From positions 1 to 39,395 of IMG/VR virus record IMGVR_UViG_3300032053_000195: a DNA stretch of 39,395 bases; one strand, written 5' to 3'. The position numbers and the translations under genes were made by a program. The DNA comes from a virus. The notes under the pieces are model-generated. The model did no database searches, had not been told where the DNA came from, and saw only the letters and a list, made by a program, of their open reading frames with translations. Of the stretch, positions 30,495 to 36,886 are shown in pieces; the stretch's first letter is position 1; each line of letters starts with the position of its first letter.

Positions 30495-31309
30495 CTTTTC
30501 ATCTCCTCCGGAAATTCCCTTATCATCAAATCTTTTGGGGTTGGGTGTTTCCCTGGCATTTGTTTAAAGAAAAATGATGTCCCTGTTTCCCTACATTGGT
30601 CACGCAATAACCTTGCCCAATCTGAATTCATCGGCCTTGCCTTTGGGCCGGTCTCGCCGCCACAGATAACCCAGTCTAATTTTCCATAAGCGTATAGACC
30701 ATCATCAGAAAAAATTTCATTCTGTTTTAAAACATTGATACAATAAGATGTTGTACTTCCTAATGGAAGATATTTGACAGCAATTTTGATGGCCTCGAGA
30801 TTTACTAATTCCAGCATCGGTTCCACGCTCACAAATCTTTTCGCCGCCGGTATCTGTAAAAGAATCGGTATTCGCTCATCGGCGGTCTGCTGGTTTTCGG
30901 CGGAGACACCGAGATAAATTCCAGGCCATTCCTTGATATCCCAATCTTCACAAGTCTGGAAAAAACTCTTCATTCGGTCTGGTCTTTTAGTAAGAATCAG
31001 GTACCAATGATTTGCATAGGTCATGGCCTGAAAAATATCAATCAACCATTCCCATTTGATATCTTCATGAAATAGATCCCCCATCGAACAAACAAAGATC
31101 CGGGAAGGCCGCTTCCAATGGAGAGGTTCATCTAATCGTTCGGGATGGAAGATCACTCTGAAAGGATCATCCCGGGGATATCCATATCTGCCTTTGAGCC
31201 GGTTGGCCATCTGCTTGGCATAGCAATTCTGGCAACCCTCCGAAACCGGAGAGCATCCGGTGATGGGATTCCAGACTTTATCAGCCCACTCAATCTTCGT
31301 ATTTCCCAT
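30491..31309 (-). CDS. Phage Gp37/Gp68 (DUF5131) protein
   Basis: The protein has 272 residues and clearly belongs to the Gp37/Gp68 family: TKIEWADKVWNPITGCSPVS then EGCQNCYAKQMANRL at the start, IFVCSMGDLFHEDI near residue 70, WYLILTKRPDRM near 103, LGVSAENQQTADERI, FVSVEPMLE and finally DWVICGGETGPKARPMNSDW. The CSPVSEGCQNC cluster near residue 18 resembles the iron-sulfur site of radical SAM enzymes, to which the family is thought to be related. The substrate is unknown; a nucleic-acid modification role is plausible. It is coupled to the HTH gene downstream. Confidence 0.93.
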   Translation of the reverse strand: MGNTKIEWADKVWNPITGCSPVSEGCQNCYAKQMANRLKGRYGYPRDDPFRVIFHPERLDEPLHWKRPSRIFVCSMGDLFHEDIKWEWLIDIFQAMTYANHWYLILTKRPDRMKSFFQTCEDWDIKEWPGIYLGVSAENQQTADERIPILLQIPAAKRFVSVEPMLELVNLEAIKIAVKYLPLGSTTSYCINVLKQNEIFSDDGLYAYGKLDWVICGGETGPKARPMNSDWARLLRDQCRETGTSFFFKQMPGKHPTPKDLMIREFPEEMKR

Positions 31310-31318
31310 GACTTTTCT

Positions 31319-31636
31319 TCACGATTTGAGTTTCTTCATGAAATCATCGGGCAGCGCCAATTCAGGTACGATGATTTTGCTTTGTTCGTTTAACATGGCC
31401 GGGCCCTCCTTTTGAAACTTTGCTTTCGCTTTCTGATAGATCCGATTCGCATTGTGAATCACAACCTCACACTTCTTGCAAACGCTTGCAACGACCGGGA
31501 TCCGGAGCATTCCATCTGGCGGCTGGAGGTAATTGATTATCCCCACCGGGACAGGTTTGAGCTCATCGTCTACATGCTTTCCGCAGAGAACGCAGAATTA
31601 TTGCTGAGATTTCTCTTTTTCATCTTCAATTATCAT
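31319..31636 (-). pseudogene. Zinc-binding protein gene interrupted by one in-frame UAA
   Basis: An ATG at 31636 with AAGGAG just upstream begins MIIEDEKEKSQQ, then a TAA at 31600-31598. The same frame continues for 93 sense codons as FCVLCGKHVDDELKPVPVGI, then later SVCKKCEVVIHNANRI, down to 31319. The two CxxC pairs (one right after the stop, one about 30 residues later) form a coherent zinc ribbon, so the TAA interrupts one gene. A Tyr codon (TAT/TAC) changed to TAA is the simplest cause. Restart at GTG 31546 would yield 75 residues without the first knuckle. An ATG at 31705 is also in frame and would add 23 residues. A separate 38-codon frame from about 31743 overlaps this start. Confidence 0.65.
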
Positions 31637-31742
31637 TGTCTCCTTGTCTGGCGGATGCCCCGTTTTGACGGAGCGGACCGGGTGGACGAGGAAGGAAGCG
31701 CTCATCTCCCCGGGAAGGGGATCGGCCCTCGAAATCCGCCAT

Positions 31743-31913
31743 CTATCTGGATTTTTCTCTATATATTTCCTCGGCCCATTCTTCCATCTTCTCGGTGATA
31801 AAACCTTTTCGCCCCATCATGTCCTCACAATTTTCCAGAAATTTCCATTCACGATCGGTGAGACTATCTCGATCAAGACCTCCGATAATCCAGTTCAGTC
31901 TTTCCGGTATCAT
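31743..31913 (-). CDS. Small helical protein, unknown
   Basis: This 56-residue acidic protein (MIPERLNWIIGGLDRDSLTD; REWKFLENCEDMMGRKGFIT; EKMEEWAEEIYREKSR) is probably all helical. It follows the zinc-ribbon gene with a five-base gap and a weak GGTGGG ribosome site. No family is recognised. The codon pattern and compact spacing in the operon support it as a real gene. Confidence 0.6.
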   Translation of the reverse strand: MIPERLNWIIGGLDRDSLTDREWKFLENCEDMMGRKGFITEKMEEWAEEIYREKSR

Positions 31914-31918
31914 TTCGT

Positions 31919-32128
31919 TTATCCCACCATGAGTTTTAGAATCGCGTTAGCGTCCTGCAAGGAATTCAAACCTACGTACCGGACCTTTACGATGCGATCT
32001 GGAAAGGGAATACAGGGAATCGCGTTGAGGTTATCAATCCGCTGCGTACAGGAAGGGCATTTCATCCCGTCCGCCACGTCATGCCGTTCCCGGTTAATCT
32101 TCTTCAAACATCTCGGACAAAGAATCAT
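31919..32128 (-). CDS. Com-like zinc-ribbon protein
   Basis: The protein has 69 residues from the ATG at 32128. CPRCLKKINRERHDVADGMK followed by CPSC places two CxxC knuckles about 20 residues apart, a zinc ribbon; the remainder (RIVKVRYVGLNSLQDANAIL) is a short beta-helix tail. An earlier in-frame start at 32167 is rejected because it translates the pentamer repeat array. GCGAGGATTTT precedes the ATG, and the final repeat units run right up to it. Small zinc ribbons of this type may bind mRNA or DNA. Confidence 0.75.
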   Translation of the reverse strand: MILCPRCLKKINRERHDVADGMKCPSCTQRIDNLNAIPCIPFPDRIVKVRYVGLNSLQDANAILKLMVG

Positions 32129-32140
32129 AAAATCCTCGCT

Positions 32141-32205
32141 TTGCCTTGCCAAGCCAAGCCGTGCCATGCCTCGCCTTGCCTCGCCAAGCCAAGCCTAGCC
32201 ATGCC
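32141..32205. repeat. NNGCC pentamer array A (13 units)
   Basis: There are thirteen consecutive five-base units of form NNGCC (TTGCC, TTGCC, AAGCC, AAGCC, GTGCC, ATGCC, TCGCC and so on) with strict five-base phase and free first two bases, mostly TT, AA, TC, AT. On the transcribed strand it reads GGCNN. It lies between two small genes just ahead of the ribosome site of the zinc-ribbon gene. Related arrays lie at 32545-32604 and 33336-33405. Confidence 0.92.
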
Positions 32206-32211
32206 CTGAAT

Positions 32212-32475
32212 CTATTTCTTTTCGATCATCATGTGGGGCATCGATTTCTTGATATAGGTTTCTCTGGTCTTTGGATCATCATAAATCAGTTTTACCAGAC
32301 CAAGACGGTTCGTATCGTCATTGGCTTCCGTCGCCTTCATCTTTACGTGGGCATGAACGGCAGCCATGGCGATCTTGACCTTATCGCCTCCTTCTTTGTT
32401 TCCCTTGAGATATTCCAGAACGATCTTTGCTCCTTCTTCAGCCATCCCTCTTGTCATTTCTGAATCTCGATTCAT
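32212..32475 (-). CDS. Small helical protein, unknown
   Basis: This 87-residue protein (RDSEMTRGMAEEGAKIVLEY; KVKIAMAAVHAHVKMKATEA) is probably mostly helical with basic and acidic patches; no Cys or membrane segment. The ATG at 32475 follows AAGGAAAA; a TTG seven codons earlier is less likely. It is flanked on both sides by pentamer arrays A and B. No family is recognised. Confidence 0.65.
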   Translation of the reverse strand: MNRDSEMTRGMAEEGAKIVLEYLKGNKEGGDKVKIAMAAVHAHVKMKATEANDDTNRLGLVKLIYDDPKTRETYIKKSMPHMMIEKK

Positions 32476-32544
32476 TTTGTTTTCCTTTCCGGTCAACCGA
32501 AGTTTGGGCTCCGACTGACCAAAGAGATTTTAAAAACCCTCGCT

Positions 32545-32604
32545 ATGCCTTGCCACGCCTCGCCTCGCCTCGCCTCGCCAAGCCAAGCCTAGCCTAGCCC
32601 TGCC
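32545..32604. repeat. NNGCC pentamer array B (12 units)
   Basis: Twelve consecutive NNGCC units run from ATGCC at 32545 to CTGCC at 32600, with four TCGCC in a row in the centre. Like array A it is followed on the right by CTGAA. It lies between the 87-residue gene and the 191-residue gene. An imperfect inverted repeat (GGTCAACCGAAG...TCCGACTGACC, about 32492-32520) is beside it. Confidence 0.92.
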
Positions 32605-32616
32605 CTGAAGCAATCC

Positions 32617-33192
32617 TTAATTCTTCTTTTCCCATGTTTTTATTCTGAACCTTCCAAATAGGGGCCGGTAAGTACCCAATCCGATCAAGAGGCCACCCAT
32701 CTCAAACCAGTTCCGAAGTTTGACATCATTGATGAGGAGATTTTTATAAAGGGTGATTTGAAATTCTAACGTCCACGGCATTTTGAGTGCCGGCCTTGGT
32801 TTTGCCTCCTGTTTGATAAACCCTCCCCCCGGCATCTTTGTCGTCGGAGCTGCCCTAACGATATAAAACGGACCATTATCGAAATCAGTAAAGAAGACGG
32901 GTTTTTCGTCTTTTCCCCTGAACGGGATCATCTGCGGATTGATAAAGACATGCGAGAAGCCCATTGAGATGTAATCGCCACGTTTTTTCCCCTCAAATTT
33001 TGTCACACAGGAATTTCCCTTCTGGTTAAAGAGAAAGGCCATGACGTTGAGAGAGGGAAACATGATTTGATTCTTCTTTCCTAAATACAACTTTTGTTCC
33101 GGAGGTCTTGGTTCTTTACTGTGATCAAAAAATTGATCAAACAAAATATCCGCCAAACTTTCACCTACAACACGAATTTGAGTCTCTTCCAT
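32617..33192 (-). CDS. Conserved-looking phage protein, unknown
   Basis: The protein has 191 residues. Features are PPEQKLYLGKKNQIMFPSLN near residue 30, FINPQMIPFRGKDEKPVFFT near 82, FDNGPFYIVRAAPTTKMPGG near 104, then the C-terminal FEMGGLLIGLGTYRPLFGRF. The GGLLIGLGTYRPxFGRF ending looks like a glycine-rich loop with an edge strand as in RAMP-like nucleic-acid-binding folds, but I cannot name a family. AAGGTG precedes the ATG. It is flanked by arrays B and C. The well-ordered sequence suggests a soluble enzyme or binding protein, possibly acting on DNA or RNA. Confidence 0.75.
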   Translation of the reverse strand: MEETQIRVVGESLADILFDQFFDHSKEPRPPEQKLYLGKKNQIMFPSLNVMAFLFNQKGNSCVTKFEGKKRGDYISMGFSHVFINPQMIPFRGKDEKPVFFTDFDNGPFYIVRAAPTTKMPGGGFIKQEAKPRPALKMPWTLEFQITLYKNLLINDVKLRNWFEMGGLLIGLGTYRPLFGRFRIKTWEKKN

Positions 33193-33335
33193 TTTTCACC
33201 TTTCTTGTGATGCCCGGAAGTCTATGCTTCGCTTGATCACGTTTAGGTTTTGGAATTCCCCTCAATCTTTAGGGGTCATCGGATAGGTTTCGGGTCTCCT
33301 ATCAACCCCCTGTTTTCTTATATCCGTGCTATGTC

Positions 33336-33405
33336 CCGCCTTGCCTCGCCATGCCTTGCCATGCCAAGCCCGGCCATGCCCCGCCCCGCCAAGCCTTGCC
33401 ATGCC
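33336..33405. repeat. NNGCC pentamer array C (14 units)
   Basis: Fourteen consecutive NNGCC units run from CCGCC at 33336 to ATGCC at 33401. This array has more C-starting units than A and B. The 143 bases to its left (33193-33335), up to the next gene, hold a short inverted repeat CCCCT-N8-AGGGG (about 33258-33276) and no gene I can support. Confidence 0.92.
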
Positions 33406-33410
33406 ACGGT

Positions 33411-33503
33411 TTAATTAACCAACCATCTGATTAGTAAAATGATAATTGCCCAAAAAATGAGCGATGGGATCAGAGCATTTCGAAGACCAATAAAGAATTC
33501 CAT
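33411..33503 (-). CDS. 30-residue membrane peptide
   Basis: MEFFIGLRNALIPSLIFWAI followed by IILLIRWLVN is a single membrane helix with one Arg at each end. GGGGGAAATATAAA precedes the ATG and the gene begins right after the stop of the upstream zinc gene. Small hydrophobic peptides of this kind are common in early phage regions as host-membrane or exclusion factors. The size makes it uncertain. Confidence 0.55.
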   Translation of the reverse strand: MEFFIGLRNALIPSLIFWAIIILLIRWLVN

Positions 33504-33504
33504 T

Positions 33505-33687
33505 TTATATTTCCCCCAAAATCCTCTGCCTCTCCTTGTATTTCTTATATTCTCTCCTGATGTACCTTAATTCGCGGGACCAGCATTTGGAGCAAACCCC
33601 ATGTGTCTCCGATCTATCCGAGAAAGGCTCCTTCTCCCCATACTTCCGATCCCCGATATGATATTTCGAATAACAGACCTGGATCAT
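33505..33687 (-). CDS. Small zinc-finger-like protein
   Basis: The protein has 60 residues: VCYSKYHIGDRKYGEKEPFS then DRSETHGVCSKCWSRELRYI. The pattern with Cys near residue 5, a long loop with His, and THGVCSKCW is familiar from small phage and bacterial proteins with THGICPxC-type knuckles. The C terminus is a basic helix. The ATG overlaps the stop of the preceding membrane-protein gene (ATGA), which indicates coupled translation. The role is unknown. Confidence 0.7.
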   Translation of the reverse strand: MIQVCYSKYHIGDRKYGEKEPFSDRSETHGVCSKCWSRELRYIRREYKKYKERQRILGEI

Positions 33688-33956
33688 TTCGTCGCTTCTC
33701 TTTTTACTATCGGTTTCCCGGTTCCGGTTTTATCCTTGCGGTCCATGGTCTCGAGACTTTCGATCCTCCCGCCATGATCCAGGACCCAGGAGTTGAGCTT
33801 CCGGATCTCTGCGCCGGTCCGATCCGCATTGCGATGGCCGAGAATATAACCTCCTTCGAGGGCGGCGATGGCGACGAGGATGCAGACGATAAACCAGAAG
33901 ATTGTCTCCCGGAGAGCTCCCCATCCTTTTTTTATTTCGAGAAGATTGTCATTCAT
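33684..33956 (-). CDS. Single-pass membrane protein
   Basis: The protein has 90 residues with a 15-residue cytoplasmic part, one strong membrane segment (IFWFIVCILVAIAALEGGYI, residues about 19-38) and a polar tail with KLNSWVLDHGGRIESLETMD. AAGGAGAG precedes the ATG. It is coupled to the zinc-finger gene. No family is recognised; a membrane protein in an early operon may mediate exclusion of other phages or inhibit host functions. Confidence 0.7.
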   Translation of the reverse strand: MNDNLLEIKKGWGALRETIFWFIVCILVAIAALEGGYILGHRNADRTGAEIRKLNSWVLDHGGRIESLETMDRKDKTGTGKPIVKREATK

Positions 33957-33987
33957 ATATCTTTCTCTCCTTAATTCCTTTTATTAC

Positions 33988-34263
33988 TTAGTGAAAACTA
34001 AAAGAACCGAAGAGGATCAAGCCGGAAATGATTAAAACGGCCAATGCCGCTAAGATTAAACACGTCCAATTAAAAGCCACGATCCAATTGACTTTGTTCC
34101 ACCATCGGATCCCGCGATATGGCCGGATTGTCGATATTGGTTTTAAAGGATTTAAAGCCTTGCCCAGCTCGAGACCTTCATTCTTTCTGAAATCTCTGAC
34201 GATCTGCTCCGATAAAGATTCCGAAATACGGTTGGTCGTTTTTTTGTCTATCATATCGTTCAT
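33988..34263 (-). CDS. C-terminal-anchored membrane protein
   Basis: This 91-residue protein from the ATG at 34263 has a polar N-terminal 60 residues (RISESLSEQIVRDFRKNEGL; GKALNPLKPISTIRPYRGIR) and a C-terminal membrane segment (NWTCLILAALAVLIISGLIL). The ATG overlaps the stop of the 22-residue gene (ATGA) with AAGGCG just before, so this start is preferred to one six codons upstream. Single-pass tail-anchored topology is clear; function unknown. Confidence 0.7.
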   Translation of the reverse strand: MNDMIDKKTTNRISESLSEQIVRDFRKNEGLELGKALNPLKPISTIRPYRGIRWWNKVNWIVAFNWTCLILAALAVLIISGLILFGSFSFH

Positions 34264-34328
34264 CGCCTTGAGTTCCCACATCCGCCATCTATCGTGTCCA
34301 ATATGATCTCTGGCTCTTGCATTTTCAT
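34260..34328 (-). CDS. 22-residue coupled peptide
   Basis: The frame reads MKMQEPEIILDTIDGGCGNS followed by two Arg and a stop. Its ATG overlaps the pentapeptide gene's stop (ATGA) and its own stop overlaps the next ATG (ATGA), so a ribosome could pass through all three genes. Whether the peptide itself has a function or merely links translation is unknown. It is too short for composition to help. Confidence 0.45.
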   Translation of the reverse strand: MKMQEPEIILDTIDGGCGNSRR

Positions 34329-35110
34329 TTCTTCTCGGTATTTGCGTTGTCCTCCTTTTTGAGACCGATTTCTTTCAGATCTTTCTCGCCCACGATGGTG
34401 CATCGGAAAACTCTGAATTTGCCATCTGTTGCAATTGGAATAGCGGCAATATCTTTGGCCGTGAATTGCGCGATGAGAATGCGATATCCGGGTACCCAGT
34501 TTTGCATACACCAATTCAGGCTGGCCAAATTGATTCCGGGAGCGCATTGAAGTTGATCGTTAGTATTCGCTTCTGGTACTTCATGGGTTTCTCCTATCTC
34601 ATATTTGATCCCGGCATTGAATGGATCCTCATTATTTGCGTTTATAAGTTTGTAACATCTGATCTTGCCCGGTTGATCTAAAAGAAATAACAATGGCGTG
34701 ACCAAATATTTATTAATTCTTTTCGCCCCAGAGAGATCCGCCCCAGAAAGATTCGCCCCAGAGAGATCCGCCCCAGAGAGATCCGCCCCAGAGAGATCCG
34801 CCCCAGAGAGATCCGCCCCAGAGAGATCCGCCCCAGAGAGATCCGCCCCAGAGAGATCCGCCCCAGAGAGATCCGCCCCAGAGAGATTCGCCGCAGAGAG
34901 ATTCGCCCCAGAGAGATCCGCCCCAGAGAGATACGCCCCAGAGAGATCCGCCCCAGAGAGATCCGCCCCAGAGAGATCCGCCCCAGAGAGATACGCCCCA
35001 CAGAGATACGCCCCAGAGAGATACGCCTTGTTTTTGATGGCCAAATCCCTCGAACCTTCTTCACCTTCGCAAATTAATTGATTTGTAAGTTTGTTTTTAA
35101 TTTGGTTCAT
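34325..35110 (-). CDS. Pentapeptide-repeat protein
   Basis: The protein has 261 residues from the ATG at 35110, preceded by AAAGGAGGAGAA. Residues 1-28 are a charged leader. Residues 29-128 are 20 consecutive pentapeptides of type A(D/Y/N)LSG, which fold as a square right-handed beta helix. Residues 129-261 are a separate globular-looking region (TPLLFLLDQPGKIRCYKLIN; LNWCMQNWVPGYRILIAQFT; FRVFRCTIVGEKDLKE). Some pentapeptide-repeat proteins mimic DNA and inhibit gyrase; others are adaptors. A start 12 codons earlier lacks a ribosome site. It sits between the pilin-like gene and small membrane genes. Confidence 0.9.
   Translation of the reverse strand: MNQIKNKLTNQLICEGEEGSRDLAIKNKAYLSGAYLCGAYLSGADLSGADLSGADLSGAYLSGADLSGANLSAANLSGADLSGADLSGADLSGADLSGADLSGADLSGADLSGADLSGANLSGADLSGAKRINKYLVTPLLFLLDQPGKIRCYKLINANNEDPFNAGIKYEIGETHEVPEANTNDQLQCAPGINLASLNWCMQNWVPGYRILIAQFTAKDIAAIPIATDGKFRVFRCTIVGEKDLKEIGLKKEDNANTEKK
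34727..35026. repeat. Twenty tandem 15-bp repeats (pentapeptide coding)
   Basis: The unit GAGAGATCCGCCCCA is repeated in exact 15-base phase, with the variants TTC/TAC for TCC and a few single changes; about eight to ten central units are identical. Such near-identity indicates recent expansion, and copy number is likely variable. Both strands are open for long stretches because of the repeat, but only the minus strand has a ribosome site and a continuing domain. Confidence 0.93.
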
Positions 35111-35127
35111 TTTTAATTTCTCCTCCT

Positions 35128-35460
35128 TTATGGAATTGACGGCCATTGATTAAGAAAACTCTCTAACCAACTCTTTACGACCGGTCCGACAGTTTGGATT
35201 CCGAAGATAGCCACGGCCGCAATAACGGCGACCAAAATTGCATATTCGACAGACGAGGCCCCCTTATCTTTACCGTTATCGCTAGGAACGATGAATAACG
35301 CCCTGGCGTCCTTAACCAAACCGCCAAAGATCAGTCTTGCCCATCGGAACGCGGAGGTGACCAGGGGGATTCCTCTCGATTGCTTTCTTCTCTCGGGGAG
35401 GGCGCCGAGGAAGGACACCGTTCCCCTGACATAATTTTTAAGATAGACTTTATAGAGCAT
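35128..35460 (-). CDS. Flp-type (type IVb) pilin-like protein
   Basis: The protein has 110 residues. Near residue 67 it has DKGASSVEYAILVAVIAAVA, a near-perfect Flp prepilin core: cleavage Gly, four residues, Glu-Tyr, then a hydrophobic helix. A short C-terminal part follows (VVKSWLESFLNQWPSIP). Known Flp pilins have leaders of about 10-25 residues; this one has 67, including a basic, partly amphipathic stretch (RGTVSFLGALPERRKQSRG). Real Flp pilins build adhesive pili through Tad machinery. No Tad genes are in the window, so it would need host machinery or act otherwise, for example by poisoning host pili to block other phages. It follows the secreted-protein gene. Confidence 0.8.
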   Translation of the reverse strand: MLYKVYLKNYVRGTVSFLGALPERRKQSRGIPLVTSAFRWARLIFGGLVKDARALFIVPSDNGKDKGASSVEYAILVAVIAAVAIFGIQTVGPVVKSWLESFLNQWPSIP

Positions 35461-35504
35461 GGTGAACCTTCTTTAAAAATGCCGAGCGGTTCGGCGGTTA
35501 GAGG

Positions 35505-36269
35505 TTATTTGATTTCGTAATATTCAACCGTATGCGGAGGGTCTGCAACCGAGCTGTTATAGCCCATCGTAGAACCACCGCCCGCACCGCCACCGTATAC
35601 GCTGGATCCACCATTCAAGGCTGATCCCACCACATTGACGCTGCTGCCGATACCAGAACCCTTTATCTTTGTTCTCTGAAAGACTCGGTAACGGATCTTG
35701 GAAGGGTCTACTTTGTATTTGCCGTTTGCCAATACAATCTTCTCATATTTTTCCAGAACGAACTCGGTCAGGTCTTCAAGACAGATCCGGTTCCATATCC
35801 ATCCATTGTAGGATTCAAGTACCCGTTTGACCTTTTCACCCTTGGCCAGACCTTTCAAAAACTCGAATTCTGGCATATTGGCAGTCCAATCAACAAGCCC
35901 TCCGGTGATGAGGGGATACACATTTGTAGGAAGTGTTGGCACGCCCAAAAGTTCTCTCGGGACATTGACCGTTACTTCCTGGACAGGCGCCACGAATCCA
36001 AACTGGGATTGCCCTTGCCCTTGTCCTTGCCGCTGCCCTTGAATATTTGTGTTGGTTGGATTAAAATTGTTTCGAAATTCAGGGGCGTTCACATTCACGT
36101 TCGTATTGATATCCGTGTTTGCGACGCTCTGCGTTTGGCCCTGTTGCAGGTTCGCTCCGGTGACAGGGCTGAACGCTCCTCCTGTACTTGGTCCATCGAT
36201 CGTGACCTGGGCCAGGGCCATGGTGGCCCATCCCAAAATCAGCATCATTGCTAAAACTACCTTTCGCAT
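35505..36269 (-). CDS. Secreted Gln/Gly-rich protein
   Basis: The protein has 254 residues. Residues 1-20 are a clear Sec signal peptide (MRKVVLAMMLILGWATMALA, cleavage after ALA). Residues 21-90 are low complexity, Asn/Gln/Thr-rich with a run QGQRQGQGQGQSQ. A folded-looking middle follows (VPRELLGVPTLPTNVYPLIT; EFEFLKGLAKGEKVKRVLES; ITDLT-like regions) and a C-terminal Gly-rich tail. The GA-rich ribosome region (AAAGGAGAAAACG) precedes the ATG. It lies just before the pilin-like gene; export of both suggests a surface-acting pair. Family and function are unknown. Confidence 0.75.
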   Translation of the reverse strand: MRKVVLAMMLILGWATMALAQVTIDGPSTGGAFSPVTGANLQQGQTQSVANTDINTNVNVNAPEFRNNFNPTNTNIQGQRQGQGQGQSQFGFVAPVQEVTVNVPRELLGVPTLPTNVYPLITGGLVDWTANMPEFEFLKGLAKGEKVKRVLESYNGWIWNRICLEDLTEFVLEKYEKIVLANGKYKVDPSKIRYRVFQRTKIKGSGIGSSVNVVGSALNGGSSVYGGGAGGGSTMGYNSSVADPPHTVEYYEIK

Positions 36270-36315
36270 TCGTTTTCTCCTTTCGTTTCGTTTTTGCCTT
36301 ACCGCTCGGCTTTCG

Positions 36316-36465
36316 TTAAGACTCGTCGAGAATCATTGCGAGGATCCATTTCTGGATCTCGATCTCCTTGTCAGAATCGATCCGTTTGCATTCCTCGGGG
36401 AGGTTTCCGAAGGCTTCGTCTTTCTCGGTGAAAAATTCCCTTACCTGCCTAACAAGATTTTCCAT
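36316..36465 (-). CDS. Small acidic protein, unknown
   Basis: This 49-residue protein (MENLVRQVREFFTEKDEAFG; KEIEIQKWILAMILDES) is mainly helical and acidic. AAGGAGGTACCC gives a very strong ribosome site, a good argument for a real gene. It overlaps the preceding Cys-rich gene by 17 bases. No family is recognised; such small acidic early proteins often bind a host protein. Confidence 0.65.
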   Translation of the reverse strand: MENLVRQVREFFTEKDEAFGNLPEECKRIDSDKEIEIQKWILAMILDES

Positions 36466-36658
36466 GGGTACCTCCTTTTTGAGGCCGGGAAGATTCTTCG
36501 GAAAGGATCAATTCCCAGTGCGGGACCGTTCGTTGTCCCATCTTGCACCTGGGAAAACACATGCCCTGATTAAAAACATTAAAGTCCGGGCAATTCGAGC
36601 AGCTGTGAACCTTTCCTGTTTTCCGCTCACCGATTCGCATCGATTGTTGTTGGATCAT
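36449..36658 (-). CDS. Cys-rich small protein, unknown
   Basis: The protein has 69 residues with the cluster HSCSNCPDFNVFNQGMCFPR followed by CKMG, four to five Cys that could bind a metal, and a basic C-terminal region. GGGGG lies about eight bases before the ATG. It overlaps the neighbour on each side by tens of bases in other frames, as expected in a compact early operon. Function unknown. Confidence 0.62.
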   Translation of the reverse strand: MIQQQSMRIGERKTGKVHSCSNCPDFNVFNQGMCFPRCKMGQRTVPHWELILSEESSRPQKGGTHGKSC

Positions 36659-36821
36659 TCCTGGGCCCCCTTTTTTCTAAATTGAACCTGCATTCCGGAG
36701 CGCCGTTGTTTTGAAAGAGATCCCGGCATTGACGGGAGAGGCAGCGGGCAACACTGATTCGTTTGTTAATCGGTTTTCTTCCCCCTGGCAGCGCTCTCTG
36801 GCAAAATAAGAATTGAACCAT
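36627..36821 (-). CDS. First gene of leftward operon, Cys/Arg-rich
   Basis: The product has 64 residues: MVQFLFCQRALPGGRKPINK, then SVARCLSRQCRDLFQNNGAP and an Arg/Asp-rich end. The ATG at 36821 has AAGGAG seven bases upstream and lies about 30 bases after the predicted PL start site, which makes it the natural first gene of the operon. An alternative frame at 36677-36886 starts inside the promoter and is rejected. No family is recognised; the first genes of such operons are often host-takeover or antitermination factors. Confidence 0.6.
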   Translation of the reverse strand: MVQFLFCQRALPGGRKPINKRISVARCLSRQCRDLFQNNGAPECRFNLEKRGPRNDPTTIDANR

Positions 36822-36857
36822 TCTGAATCTCCTTCTGATGTAATTGATGTGCAATCT

Positions 36858-36886
36858 ATATACCAAATTCTGGTATACTTTGTCAA
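36858..36886 (-). promoter_or_regulatory. Leftward early promoter PL with operator O1
   Basis: On the minus strand TTGACA (36886-36881) is followed by exactly 17 bases and GTATAT (36863-36858), a good sigma-70 promoter that starts transcription near 36851. Upstream lies an A/T-rich stretch like an UP element. The palindrome TATACCA-N5-TGGTATA (36859-36877) covers the spacer and -10 box, so a bound repressor would shut the promoter. The same combination recurs at PR. Confidence 0.85.

Noticed and set aside
32129-32167. Upstream start of the zinc-ribbon gene within pentamer array A
   Set aside because: The added residues are translated repeat; the ATG at 32128 has its own ribosome site.
31644-32198. 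Plus-strand 184-codon frame
   Set aside because: It lies antisense to well-initiated small genes, spans repeat array A and has no plausible protein features.
32141-33405. CRISPR array
   Set aside because: Five-base degenerate units with no spacers; not CRISPR. The 15-base repeats at 34727-35026 are coding and likewise not CRISPR.
34698-35081. Long open frames on the plus strand and the second minus frame across the pentapeptide region
   Set aside because: They are by-products of the 15-base repeat; they lack ribosome sites and encode only monotonous repeats.
36677-36886. 69-codon minus-strand frame at the head of the leftward operon
   Set aside because: Its start lies within the PL promoter, upstream of the predicted transcription start.
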